A stretch of DNA of 27,212 bases. Origin: an uncultured Alphaproteobacteria bacterium. Its GTDB lineage: Bacteria; Pseudomonadota; Alphaproteobacteria; CAAHEQ01; UBA3637. This document shows positions 1-8,923 of this stretch, piece after piece. The stretch is from NCBI GenBank assembly GCA_934216505.1, contig CAKQBW010000014.1:1-27212 (forward strand), read 5' to 3'. Every line of letters begins with the position of its first letter. Positions within the stretch are counted from its first letter, which is position 1. The translations under genes and the position numbers were made by a program. The notes under the pieces were generated by a model. The model saw only the letters and a program-made list of their open reading frames with translations. It ran no database searches and was not told the DNA's origin.

Positions 1-282
1 GAGTGCGTGATGAGCGGCAGACTCGCCATTGAACCGAAGGTGAAAGAATGTGAGGGCGACCTTTAACAGCCCGAACAGTCCAATTTGTTAGGGATTGCGT
101 CAGCAAGACCGAAACAGATTGAGAGTCGTGAATACTTAAAAGATGGCAGAGTGGTCGAATACGGCAGACTCGCCATTGAACCGAAGGTGAAAGAGTGTGA
201 GGGCGACCTTTAACAGCCCGAACAATCCAATTTGTTAGGGATTGCGTCAGCAAGACCGAAACAGATTGAGAGTCGTAGATAC
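1..282 (+). repeat. Tandem ~146-147 bp units containing 5' halves of tRNA-Ser
   Basis: Two 114-base blocks (16-129 and 163-276) are identical except for two positions (about 48/195 and 78/225). Each block begins with GGCAGACTCG, the tRNA-Ser sequence up to the anticodon, and then leaves the tRNA at CCATTGAACC. The 142-172 stretch matches the real tRNA 5' half (288-318) at all but one base, but its acceptor strand reads TTAAAAGA instead of GGAAAGA, so it cannot form a tRNA. The third GGCAGACTCG (309-318) belongs to the intact tRNA. The spacing is 147 and then 146 bases. The leftmost unit is cut by the window edge and its first 15 bases match poorly. The simplest reading is tandem duplication of the tRNA upstream region plus its 5' half, with the breakpoint inside the anticodon loop. 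A scar from integrase activity at this tRNA is an alternative. No convincing gene is seen here. Confidence 0.8.
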
Positions 283-373
283 GGAAAGATGGCAGAGTGG
301 TCGAATGCGGCAGACTCGAAATCTGTTATAGGGCTTGTCTCTATCTGGGGTTCGAATCCCCATCTTTCCGCCA
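283..373 (+). tRNA. tRNA-Ser(CGA)
   Basis: This is a class II tRNA with an encoded CCA end. The acceptor GGAAAGA (283-289) pairs with TCTTTCC (363-369) and is followed by discriminator G and CCA. The anticodon stem is CAGA/TCTG around the loop CTCGAAA, giving anticodon CGA, which reads UCG. A long variable arm (TATAGGGCTTGTCTCTAT region) and the T-loop GGTTCGAATCC are typical of tRNA-Ser. A run of Ts follows directly (374-380). The gene is the last member of the tandem array of partial copies upstream, and it is the only one with a 3' half. Confidence 0.96.
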
Positions 374-402
374 ATTTTTTGCCTTTTTGGGTTTTTGTTC
401 TG

Positions 403-428
403 GGAAAAAGAGGACTTTTAAAATCCTT
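403..428 (-). terminator. Possible weak terminator for the giant prepilin gene
   Basis: Read on the minus strand, AAGGATTTTAAAAGTCCT can fold into a short AT-rich hairpin (GGA/TCC base) and is followed by CTCTTTTTC. It lies about 50 bases past the stop codon of the minus-strand gene ending at 478. The stem is weak, so this is tentative. Confidence 0.35.
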
Positions 429-436
429 ATCTACCG

Positions 437-455
437 TGCCCGACCTGATCGGGCA
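437..455. other. Short GC inverted repeat
   Basis: TGCCCGA and TCGGGCA form a 7-bp stem around a 5-base loop just downstream of the stop codon of the minus-strand gene at 478. No T-run follows directly on either strand. It may stabilise the 3' end of the mRNA, or combine with the weaker hairpin at 403-428. Confidence 0.5.
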
Positions 456-477
456 TCTTGTAAGATAAAGCCTCTCC

Positions 478-3441
478 TTAAAGTGAATCATACGAAGCAG
501 GAATGGACTTATATTTTGTTCCAGTAATTGTGCAATTCGTATTCGTAACATTCTTAATACCATTTGTATCCGTCCCATTATAATAAATTCCTCTTACGGC
601 ATTTAATTCAGCAGGACAAACCATATAAATTCCATATGTGTAGCCTGTTTTTCCCACAATTATACCGCCTGTTGATCTAATAGTCCCATTACTAACAGTA
701 ATACCAACACTCTCGTTAGCCCTTCCCCCTGTCCCCTTGCTAATACCCACAATATCTCCCGTAACATTAAGGGTCGCCTTAACAACTCTTATACCATTAA
801 ATTTTCCATTAGCAATAGCCTGAAGTTTTCCCCCTATCGTTATCGTATGTATCGTTTCCCCATCATATCCTGTAGGATTGATTGAAAAGGCACCCCCCGT
901 AGATCTACTACTAGAAGTTGCCGTCGCAGTTACATCCCCATGAAAGGTAATATTGGCATTTGATATAATTTTTAGGGCCGTCTCAAATTTTGTAGAAGTG
1001 GCCTCAACATTCCCATGAAATGTTATGACATCTGAAGAACCAGGGGCTAAATATAAGGCTGCAACGGTTCCCCCACTCTCAGCCTCAACGCTTTGAGCAA
1101 AATCTGCATTACCGCGTAAATCAGCCCCACATATCCCATTTGGCCTAAAAATCCCCCTCACATTAAAAGTGCTACCGCTCGTCGTTGATACAGCACTCGT
1201 TTTCGTACTTGTCGCCGTTACATCTCCTGCAACGGTGAGTGTTACCCCTTCAGGCAAATAAATGGCGGCTCCTGATTGGGTTGTTGCGCTTAAATTTCCC
1301 CCAACGGTTATGGTGTTTTTATTGCCCTTATCTGCATACAATCCATACTCCTCCGTTGACGAATTTGTTATTGTTAAATCACGAACCGTCATATTTCCGC
1401 ATATTTGTGTTCTAGTATTGACCGTCAGATTGCAAGCGGGCATTATCAATTCTTTAGAACTACTTAAAGTCATCGCACTGGTCCCCGTATGTACCCAAGT
1501 CACATTATTTCCAGAGACAGTAAAGCATTCAGAAGTCGTTGTCGTACCACATCTTTTAAATCCAGCATTTGTCATCGCCGTTTGACACATCATACTCGCA
1601 TCAGCGCAAGTATAGGTCCCATTACCGTTGTCTGTTTCGGCACCATTACAAGCAGAAGCACACACGCCTGAAGTCGTCAAAACAACACTTCCCCCGTTTG
1701 TCGGACAGGCCACACATGCGGTTCCCGTCCAAAGTGGCGTACTGCCTGAACAGGCTATACACTGGCTCCCATTCCAATGGGGGGTTTCATTAGGGCACAC
1801 CGTACATTGTGTCCCGTCCCAATACGGCGTACTGCCTGAACAAGCCACACAGTGTGTCCCGCTCCAACGGGGATAATTGCGGGGGCAACAACTATAGGTC
1901 CCATCGCCGTTAGGTGTCTCAACAGCCCCTGAACAAACATTCTTACAATCCCCACTTTGGGCCACAATGACCCGTGAAGTGGAAGTCGGACAAGCCTGAC
2001 AATTTCCCTCGGCATCTTCAATAGGATAACTCGCCGAACAAACACAAGTTGTCCCATTTTGACAACTTTCACGTGAAGAACAACATTGTGTCCCACAACT
2101 GTTTTGACAAGCACACTCATAACAAGTAGTGCCATTCTTTAATGTTCTTGTCGTTTGGGTATAACCGTTTCCACAGGTGCTTGAGGAGAGCCCCGCCGCT
2201 GCACAGGTCGTATAGGCCGTCCCTGTGCACCGATAACATTTGCCCGTTCCATTTGCCAATGACATTTCCTCTTTAGTTTCCCCTGGATAACAAGTAGCTG
2301 ACGAGAACCATGGACTCGCACAAGTGGTCATATTCACACACTTGCGACAAGTTTTTCCGTTCCAAGTAAAGGAATCCACTAGGGTCTGATTATTCTGACA
2401 GTTCCCCTCTTGATAGCCCGTCTGATCGCTACAGGCCGTAATCTCTTTACACTTATAACAGGTGATTGATGTTCCCTGTAAAGTAAAGGATTGATCCACA
2501 ACTTTATCCCGAACACAAGGAGTTGCACTGTAGCCTGATTTGTCCGCACAAGAGGTTAAGTAAGTACATTTTTTACATGTCTTACCATCAGCCGCCGTAA
2601 AGGCAACTTCCTCTTTTTGGTTAGCGGCGCAAGAAATCGTTTCGGGATAAGTGCTATTACAAGTCGCCAGTGTTTCACATTGGGCGCATTGGGTACCATT
2701 GGCCAAAGGTTTTATCGTCTTTGTTTTCCCCACGCCACAACTGACGGAAGCCGCCAATGACCAACCAGACGGACAATCGGTTGAATCAACGCACTGATAG
2801 CAAGTTGTCTCATCGGCCAAACGCAAAGATTTTTCTTCCCGTCCCCATTCACAATCGACATAACTTTCCCATGGGGATTCACAGGCCACCAAGTCCTGAC
2901 ATTGATAACACCCACCATTCGACACCAATTTTTGATTTGCTCTACAACTGGGACGCGTGGCCGACCACCCCGCCTCACAATTTTGTGAGGGGGGATTCCC
3001 TGCATCAGGGTTCATGCTACTCCCTCCCCCTGTTCCATCAGAAAATTTGGAAAAATAAAAAATAGACTCCTCGGGACACTGTTCATCAACTTTCACCGCC
3101 CCCACATCTGCTTTGGCCATCTCATTACAAAAATAAGCATTTAATTTTTTGACAATAATCAAAAAATAATCCTGATCTTCAGTACCGACCTCTCCATTTT
3201 TCACAACCAACTCCGCCCCAAAAGGCCCTTGCTCTGTATGCCTATTACTTCCTTGTTTTTGGGCTGCATTTATCATTCTTTGATTTTTCAAGGTAATCAG
3301 CCGCTCTGTCACAAACTTAACTTGCACTTTGATATAGGCTCTTTCTACACCGTATAACCCCCCTATAATCAACAGCATGATTAAAGCGATAACAACAATC
3401 ATTTCAAGCACAGTGCGCCCAGATTCTGATTTAGAATGCAT
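478..3441 (-). CDS. Giant cysteine-rich protein with prepilin signal and beta-helix-like C-terminus
   Basis: No assigned function; 987 residues from ATG 3441 (GGGGGA lies upstream; an in-frame TTG at 3456 is less likely). The N-terminus is a type IV prepilin signal: short charged leader, Gly8 before the predicted cut, Glu13 as the +5 glutamate, then a hydrophobic helix (about 14-32) and a pilin-like stalk to about residue 150. From about 155 to 450 there are roughly eight units of about 45 residues, each with four cysteines ending in a C-x-x-C pair. Then come four shorter units of 17-18 residues with W-x-G-T/S-x-C-x-x-C (about 525-600). The last 350 residues are Thr/Ser/Gly/Asn-rich with recurring V-x-G-D/N-V/L strands, suggesting a beta-helix. 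Known: such signals are cut by prepilin peptidase and the helix packs into a filament or pseudopilus. Inferred: a secreted, disulfide-rich surface filament tip or adhesin. It has its own promoter at 3475-3503. Confidence 0.8.
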   Translation of the reverse strand: MHSKSESGRTVLEMIVVIALIMLLIIGGLYGVERAYIKVQVKFVTERLITLKNQRMINAAQKQGSNRHTEQGPFGAELVVKNGEVGTEDQDYFLIIVKKLNAYFCNEMAKADVGAVKVDEQCPEESIFYFSKFSDGTGGGSSMNPDAGNPPSQNCEAGWSATRPSCRANQKLVSNGGCYQCQDLVACESPWESYVDCEWGREEKSLRLADETTCYQCVDSTDCPSGWSLAASVSCGVGKTKTIKPLANGTQCAQCETLATCNSTYPETISCAANQKEEVAFTAADGKTCKKCTYLTSCADKSGYSATPCVRDKVVDQSFTLQGTSITCYKCKEITACSDQTGYQEGNCQNNQTLVDSFTWNGKTCRKCVNMTTCASPWFSSATCYPGETKEEMSLANGTGKCYRCTGTAYTTCAAAGLSSSTCGNGYTQTTRTLKNGTTCYECACQNSCGTQCCSSRESCQNGTTCVCSASYPIEDAEGNCQACPTSTSRVIVAQSGDCKNVCSGAVETPNGDGTYSCCPRNYPRWSGTHCVACSGSTPYWDGTQCTVCPNETPHWNGSQCIACSGSTPLWTGTACVACPTNGGSVVLTTSGVCASACNGAETDNGNGTYTCADASMMCQTAMTNAGFKRCGTTTTSECFTVSGNNVTWVHTGTSAMTLSSSKELIMPACNLTVNTRTQICGNMTVRDLTITNSSTEEYGLYADKGNKNTITVGGNLSATTQSGAAIYLPEGVTLTVAGDVTATSTKTSAVSTTSGSTFNVRGIFRPNGICGADLRGNADFAQSVEAESGGTVAALYLAPGSSDVITFHGNVEATSTKFETALKIISNANITFHGDVTATATSSSRSTGGAFSINPTGYDGETIHTITIGGKLQAIANGKFNGIRVVKATLNVTGDIVGISKGTGGRANESVGITVSNGTIRSTGGIIVGKTGYTYGIYMVCPAELNAVRGIYYNGTDTNGIKNVTNTNCTITGTKYKSIPASYDSL

Positions 3442-3474
3442 CAAAGAGTCCCCCAAAAAATAAAACCGGTTGTT

Positions 3475-3503
3475 ATTCTACACGTTTCTTTTTTTGAATG
3501 CAA
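3475..3503 (-). promoter_or_regulatory. Sigma70-type promoter of the giant prepilin gene
   Basis: On the minus strand, TTGCAT (3503-3498) is followed after 17 bases by TAGAAT (3480-3475). The predicted start of transcription is near 3468, giving a leader of about 27 bases that contains GGGGGA before ATG 3441. The same TTGCAT hexamer occurs 17 bases before a perfect TATAAT upstream of hemW. The interval 3504-3619 shows no gene. Confidence 0.55.
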
Positions 3504-3619
3504 GTACTTTTTTCCCGAAAGTTAGATTCCTGTCTAAAGAAAAAAATGATAAAGTTTGTTTTTTGTGGGTAGCCCCTCCATCATTCGTCCTCCCCTCAAA
3601 AAACAACAAGAAAGAGGGA

Positions 3620-4468
3620 TTATTGGTGCATTTCGGCGGCATGGACCGTATTTTCCATCAACATCGCCACGGTCATAGGGCCAACGCCCCCTGGCACAGG
3701 GCTAACCGCACGGGCAATCCCCTCTAATTCTTTGGACCGCACATCGCCCCGTATAGACCCATCGGGCAATTTAGAAATCCCCACATCAATCACAATAGCC
3801 CCGATTTTAATATCATCCGCCCCAATTAATCCTGGGTGTCCCGTTGCCACGACTACAATGTCTGCCAAGCGACACATCTGGCGTAAATTTTCTGTTTTGG
3901 AATGCGCCTGAATCACCGTACAATGTTTGGTCAAAAGTAATTGAAACATCGGCTTACCCACCAACCGAGAACGCCCAATCACTAACGCTGTTTTTCCCCT
4001 CATTTCTTGGGCCGAACAAACAGATTCAATCATCTTTAAGCACGCTTGCGGCGTACAGGGCATCAGTTGAGGCGTTCCGCAAATCAATCGGCCCAAATTA
4101 AAACTGCTTAATCCATCTACATCTTTGGTGGGGTCAATGTCTTCCAACAAACTATCTGAGTCCAAATGCTTTGGCAAAGGCAGCTGCACCAAGATGCCGT
4201 CCGACTTTTTATCTTGATTCAACTGATCAATCAAAGAACGAATTTCGTTTTGAGTTATCATTTCGGGCAGATGATGCACATGGACCGTTATCCCGATAGA
4301 TTCCCCCAACTTTTTTTTATGATTCACATAGATTTGGCTGGCCGCATTTTCCCCCACCCAAATGACATCTAGTTGCGGGGGACGGGATAAATTTGAAATC
4401 CGTACTTTCAACTTTTCACAAGTTTCCGCTGCCATTTTTTTTCCATCAATCCAAATTGTTTTTATCAT
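3620..4468 (-). CDS. folD: FolD, methylene-tetrahydrofolate dehydrogenase/cyclohydrolase
   Basis: A bifunctional cytosolic enzyme that oxidises 5,10-methylene-THF to 5,10-methenyl-THF with NADP and hydrolyses it to 10-formyl-THF, supplying one-carbon units. Family signatures seen are the catalytic lysine region YVNHKKK, DGILVQLPLP, DPTKDVDG, the nucleotide-binding GRSRLVGKPM and the C-terminal PVPGGVGPMTVAMLMENT. The normal P-C-T-P-x-G motif reads PCTPQA, a mild deviation. I chose the ATG at 4468 (282 residues, normal for the family). The open frame extends to a TTG at 4543, but those extra 25 residues look non-homologous, and I see no well-placed Shine-Dalgarno for either start. It is the last gene of the xerD-lptFD-surA-folD run and is probably co-transcribed. 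Confidence 0.95.
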   Translation of the reverse strand: MIKTIWIDGKKMAAETCEKLKVRISNLSRPPQLDVIWVGENAASQIYVNHKKKLGESIGITVHVHHLPEMITQNEIRSLIDQLNQDKKSDGILVQLPLPKHLDSDSLLEDIDPTKDVDGLSSFNLGRLICGTPQLMPCTPQACLKMIESVCSAQEMRGKTALVIGRSRLVGKPMFQLLLTKHCTVIQAHSKTENLRQMCRLADIVVVATGHPGLIGADDIKIGAIVIDVGISKLPDGSIRGDVRSKELEGIARAVSPVPGGVGPMTVAMLMENTVHAAEMHQ

Positions 4469-4529
4469 CCGCCGAACCAATCCTTCCTTTAATGATATTC
4501 TTTGACGCCGCCGTTGAACAGTTTTTGTC

Positions 4530-5690
4530 TTATTTATATTCAATGACTGCTCCCCGTTTTTCGGCCTTTAAAAGCCCTTTGGCCAAAACCTCCATTTGTT
4601 CCATCTCTAAATGTTCTTTGACTTCCTCAAACGAAGGAATAACCCGTTGCGACTTGACCGAGCACTTCATAAAAAAGAGTTGGCCCTGTGGCACTTTAAC
4701 GGGTCCCAACACATCGCCCACCACGGTGTCTTTTAGCATTTCTTTCAGTTGAACAGGCAATTGAATCGGATCTGTCCAGCCCCGTTGAAAACTGGTCGCC
4801 ACCCCATAAGTTTTAATCGCCCGTTCAAAATCCGCACAATTTTTTGTTTGGGTAATTTCACTTTGGTGCGTTTCCTCACTCAAGCCCCCTTGCGCCACTT
4901 CCCAAAGGAGAATATCGTCCCCTTGAATCGGCGATTTTTTGTCCAACATCAACAAAATCAAATACCCCTTTGAGGTGGCCAAAGGACGAGACAACTGTCC
5001 CACGGGCATTTGTTGCATGATAGAGGCAATTTCTTTACCATAATGGTTGGCCTCAATCATCCCCACATAGCCCCCTGCGGCCGCCGAAGAAGCCTTGGAA
5101 TACCGCTGGGCTGTTTCATTAAAATCGGCCCCCGTTTGAAGGTGGTCCCAAATTTCTTGTGCTTGCGCCAAAGTAGGCACCAAAATTTCCGCCACATTAA
5201 AGGACGGTTTTGCCAACTGATGACGGATTTGGTCCAAGCGCGCCCGTACCGCCGAATCAGGAATTTGGGGCGGTTGAATTTGCGAACGCACATATTGCAA
5301 CCACATTAAATCCGCAAAGACTTGACGGCGTAAAGTTTCTTCGGGAACTTTAGCTTGCTGTAATAATTTTTTCAGGCCCCCTGACGAAAAACCATTTTGT
5401 TGTTCCAAATGTAAAATCGCTTTATCAATATCTGCTTCACTGACTTGAATTTCCATCGCCTGCGCCTTTTGCGCCTTCAAAGTTTCTTCAATCAAATTTT
5501 CCAAACTGGCCTTTTGTAAATCCCGTTCCGTCATCGCCCCATAGACAGAGGGTTGTTGGGCTTTTAACAGCCCCGCCCGTTGATTGACATCGGCTTCAAA
5601 AATCGCCGCATCATTAACGATGGCTTTTAAATTCCCCGCCCAAACAGGGCTGACAGACAATCCCAACAAGACCATTAAAGCGTATTTCAT
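4530..5690 (-). CDS. surA: SurA-like periplasmic peptidyl-prolyl isomerase/chaperone
   Basis: A periplasmic chaperone for outer-membrane proteins, including LptD, encoded just upstream. The 386-residue protein starts with a Sec signal peptide (cut probably after VWA, residue 18). A SurA N-terminal chaperone domain follows (about 20-160), then one parvulin-type isomerase domain (about 162-265, with F-x-E-x-A-x-x-Y-S and GGYVG) and a C-terminal helical segment. Escherichia coli SurA has two parvulin domains; a single one is common in alphaproteobacteria. Its ATG overlaps the stop of the lptF-lptD fusion as ATGA, implying translational coupling. Placing the chaperone next to its most demanding client is a conserved arrangement. 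Confidence 0.9.
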   Translation of the reverse strand: MKYALMVLLGLSVSPVWAGNLKAIVNDAAIFEADVNQRAGLLKAQQPSVYGAMTERDLQKASLENLIEETLKAQKAQAMEIQVSEADIDKAILHLEQQNGFSSGGLKKLLQQAKVPEETLRRQVFADLMWLQYVRSQIQPPQIPDSAVRARLDQIRHQLAKPSFNVAEILVPTLAQAQEIWDHLQTGADFNETAQRYSKASSAAAGGYVGMIEANHYGKEIASIMQQMPVGQLSRPLATSKGYLILLMLDKKSPIQGDDILLWEVAQGGLSEETHQSEITQTKNCADFERAIKTYGVATSFQRGWTDPIQLPVQLKEMLKDTVVGDVLGPVKVPQGQLFFMKCSVKSQRVIPSFEEVKEHLEMEQMEVLAKGLLKAEKRGAVIEYK

Positions 5691-8600
5691 TGACCAATAC
5701 CTCCCAATGTTTTCAAATATAACCGAACAGACAGGGACGAATTCCCCTTGTAATCTCTTCCTTTAGTATAGGATTTTCTGCCTTCAAATTCAACGGCCGC
5801 ACATTCGTTGTCATACCGCAGTACTGCCGAGGCTTCCAATGGTCCCCGTTCTGTCTTTAAAAAGTTATAACGATAGCGCCCTTCCAAAGACCAATTCTGG
5901 GTCAATTTAGACCGACCGTAAAGGGTGATTTCCTCTTGCTTATTAAACATTTTAGTTCCCAATTTATACCCGTCTTGATACAGGTAATCCATCCCCAAAC
6001 GCAAAGGGTCCCGTCCAATTTCAAAAACAAAGTCGTTCTTTTGCGCTTTAAAGTTTTCCTGCATCAACCGAAAACGATACATCATCGTGATGAATTTATA
6101 ATCCACCTTGATGCGTCCCACATAACTGGACAAATTATGATGATAGCCCATTGTTTCCGTCAATTCATCTTCATGGCGCAGGCGATAACTTTGCCCAAAC
6201 AAAAATTGAACAGACGGCAAATCATTTTTGGGATACAAAGACCATTGTACCCCGTAATTCAAGCGAGAACCAGATTCCACCCGATCGTACCCTGCGTATC
6301 GGTTAGAGGAAAATAAATTCACATCATTAAAGTCAAACACTGTACTATCCACATTGGGGATTTTATCCGAATTTTCCCCATTGGGAGCCAACACCAACAT
6401 CACAATAGGTTCCAAAATTTGGGTCATAGAATCGCTGTATTGGGCCATCGGATAAGACATCTTGAGAGTCGCCCGAGGAAAAGCCCGCCCCATCCAATAA
6501 GAATCATTTGGAACATTCAAAGTATGGGTTAAATTTTGCCCCGAATCAATGCTATAGCCATCAAAACGAATCATGCCTTCCAAATTCATCACCAATCCAA
6601 AATTTGTCTTGTGGGGTAAAATCACCCCTTGTTGCCAAGTCATACGGTTGGATTTAAAGTGCGTCCTGTCATTGATAAAGGCCCCACTGACTTGCGTGTA
6701 AAAATGCCCGCCTTGTTCGGTAAAAGCCTTGGAATGATAATTGGCCTGAAAGGTGGGTAAAATCAAAGGAATTGTTTTGGAATTCATCCCATCTTGCAAA
6801 CTTTGGAAATGATAGAAATGAGAAATCCCCTGTAATTGATTCCCATAGTATTCTGCCTTCAAATCCGAAGTCAAAAAGGATTGTGTTTCATCCATCTCAA
6901 TCACACTATAACGGCGAAAATAAGTATCCGTAATCGTACGGGAAAATTCCCCCGACAATCGCCATTCATCAGAGATATCATAAATAAAATTTGTTTTCAC
7001 ATGCCCTTGACTTTTCCCCGCATCATCTTTGGTTAAAGAACCTTGAAAATTAAATTCCCCTTGGGTAAAAAGCCCCCGATAATCCACGATACCCATGGGG
7101 TTTTGTGACAATGAAATAATGGGCGTCAAGGTCAAGTTTTGATTCGGGGCTAAATCTATAAAATACGGTATTTTAATATAGGTTTTAATGGTGGAATCGC
7201 TCCCAAACCCAGGCAACAAAAAACCCGTCTTCCGTTTAATGGTAAAATCAGGTATTTGAAAATAAGGGAAGTAAAAAATAGGTACATTCTTTACTTCAAA
7301 AAAACTGTTCCAAAAACGAAGCAAATGACTTTGTTCATCTTGTTCAACTGTTCGGGCATGCAGTTGCCACAAAGGGGCTTTGTTTTCACAAATTTCACAC
7401 GGCGTATAATAAGCGTCCTTTAGGGTGTTGCTTTTTTCTTTGCCCTGACGCACAACTTGTTCCGCCATCAAAGTACTGCCATCAATAAAATCCGCCCGTG
7501 TTTTTCCTGTGATAACTTCATCTTTTTGAGGATAAATACGCACATCAACTAAAGAAGATTGATTCCCATCGGGCAAAATCATTGTAGCAGAACCAGGAAT
7601 ATGAATCATATCTTGTTCTTGATTATACAAAATCTTTTGTGTTTTAAACACGGTGCCATTTTGATTGAGTTGGACATCCCCCGTTGCTGTCATTGTTTTA
7701 TTGTGCAAATTATAGCTGACTTTGTCCGAAGAAAAATCTATCGGGGATTTTTTATCAAAGGCTGAAGCATCTATATCCACAAAAGCATGCGCCGAAACAG
7801 AAAGACTCACCCCCGCTAAAAATAAAAATTTTCCCAATCGTTTGCCTAGATCTTTTCTGAAAATCTTTCGCATGAACAACAAAGGAACCACAATGTTTGC
7901 CAACATTAAGCTGATTGCCCATAAATGTTTGCCCGCCAAATTTTCAAAAGCCAACGATAAAGTTTGAATCAACAACGCCGCCCCCACAACCGTATTGATT
8001 TGCCATGATTGTCCCCGCCGATCATAAAATCCCGTTAAAACCCCCACCAACGCCAGCAACGCAAAAACCAAATTATAAAGAGGATAGGTCAATCGTTTCA
8101 CTGCTTCTACTTTATATTTACGCCACATTCCCTCAGACGGCGCTTTTTCACGGGATGTTTCTAATAGGGTTAAAAAAGGCAATTCATTGACCTTTTGAAT
8201 CCGTATACTTTCGGATTTCATATGTTCGTTTATACTGACAGTGTATTTATCAAATTTTAAAACAGAAAATTGGTTCGTTTGGGGGATATATTCTTGCCGT
8301 GCTCCTTGCCCAAATAAAATATCAAATCCTTCAGACGTTTGATAAATTGTCCCTTCGTCCGCAATCAAAGCCGTTTTTTTCCCGTCCTTGATTTCATAGG
8401 CCAAAATCCCCTTGACCCCTCCATTGGGCAAACGTTCTTTGACATAAATCATCATGCCCCGCTTAAAGGTATTAAATTGACCTTCCTGTAATAAAACCGA
8501 GGACAGATTATTTTGAATTTTCCATTTCATTTCCCGCATAGCATTCGTGGAATCAGGGATAATCCAAAAGGATAAAAGGTATCCCAAGCCCACCAAAATC

Positions 8601-8923
8601 CCCGTCAAATACATCACAGGACGCATCAGTTGCGCCGAACTCATCCCCACCGCTTTTAACACCATCAATTCTTTATCCGATTGCATACGGACAAAGACGA
8701 ATAAAATGACCGCAAACAAAGCCAGTGGCATTAAAATTTGTAAAAAGTTCGGCAACACCAATAAAGTCAGTTGCAAAAAGACCCATACCGAAGCTCCTTT
8801 ACTGACCACCATATCAATCATGCGCAAAGATTGCGTCAGCCAAACCAATAAGGTCAGGCTCACCAAAACCAACAAAAAGCCAACACACAATTGGCGAAAA
8901 ATATATTTATCAGCAATCTTCAT
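5687..8923 (-). CDS. lptF-lptD: LptF-LptD fusion: LPS export permease joined to outer-membrane translocon
   Basis: One open frame of 1078 codons encodes two proteins that are normally separate. Residues 1-350 are LptF, an inner-membrane permease of the LptB2FG ABC exporter: three N-terminal helices, a periplasmic domain with LLQEGQFN and YVKERLPNG, and three C-terminal helices. Residues 351-380 form a complete Sec signal peptide: basic n-region (MRKIFRKDLGKRLGK), hydrophobic core and the signal-peptidase site AHA, with the cut predicted after Ala380. Residues 381-1078 are LptD: an OstA/LptA-like jellyroll (about 395-500, with the Cys pair TPCEIC) and an outer-membrane barrel. No stop separates them. 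Met351 (7873) could start LptD alone, but I see no Shine-Dalgarno before it. Topology fits: LptF should end in the cytoplasm, where the basic region lies. The ATG follows GAGGGG and overlaps xerD by 14 bases. Confidence 0.92.
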   Translation of the reverse strand: MKIADKYIFRQLCVGFLLVLVSLTLLVWLTQSLRMIDMVVSKGASVWVFLQLTLLVLPNFLQILMPLALFAVILFVFVRMQSDKELMVLKAVGMSSAQLMRPVMYLTGILVGLGYLLSFWIIPDSTNAMREMKWKIQNNLSSVLLQEGQFNTFKRGMMIYVKERLPNGGVKGILAYEIKDGKKTALIADEGTIYQTSEGFDILFGQGARQEYIPQTNQFSVLKFDKYTVSINEHMKSESIRIQKVNELPFLTLLETSREKAPSEGMWRKYKVEAVKRLTYPLYNLVFALLALVGVLTGFYDRRGQSWQINTVVGAALLIQTLSLAFENLAGKHLWAISLMLANIVVPLLFMRKIFRKDLGKRLGKFLFLAGVSLSVSAHAFVDIDASAFDKKSPIDFSSDKVSYNLHNKTMTATGDVQLNQNGTVFKTQKILYNQEQDMIHIPGSATMILPDGNQSSLVDVRIYPQKDEVITGKTRADFIDGSTLMAEQVVRQGKEKSNTLKDAYYTPCEICENKAPLWQLHARTVEQDEQSHLLRFWNSFFEVKNVPIFYFPYFQIPDFTIKRKTGFLLPGFGSDSTIKTYIKIPYFIDLAPNQNLTLTPIISLSQNPMGIVDYRGLFTQGEFNFQGSLTKDDAGKSQGHVKTNFIYDISDEWRLSGEFSRTITDTYFRRYSVIEMDETQSFLTSDLKAEYYGNQLQGISHFYHFQSLQDGMNSKTIPLILPTFQANYHSKAFTEQGGHFYTQVSGAFINDRTHFKSNRMTWQQGVILPHKTNFGLVMNLEGMIRFDGYSIDSGQNLTHTLNVPNDSYWMGRAFPRATLKMSYPMAQYSDSMTQILEPIVMLVLAPNGENSDKIPNVDSTVFDFNDVNLFSSNRYAGYDRVESGSRLNYGVQWSLYPKNDLPSVQFLFGQSYRLRHEDELTETMGYHHNLSSYVGRIKVDYKFITMMYRFRLMQENFKAQKNDFVFEIGRDPLRLGMDYLYQDGYKLGTKMFNKQEEITLYGRSKLTQNWSLEGRYRYNFLKTERGPLEASAVLRYDNECAAVEFEGRKSYTKGRDYKGNSSLSVRLYLKTLGGIGQ

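Noticed and set aside
1..213. Plus frame 1 reads through the repeats as a repeated peptide ending in CEGDL and a stop in both units.
   Set aside because: The frame runs through tRNA-derived sequence, has no convincing start with a ribosome site, and stops at 64-66 and 211-213. It is better explained by the tandem duplication, although the end of an upstream gene at 1-66 cannot be excluded.
232..468. An open frame through the tRNA-Ser gene on the plus strand, and one antisense to it.
   Set aside because: These are translations of a structured tRNA; no ribosome site and no protein family.
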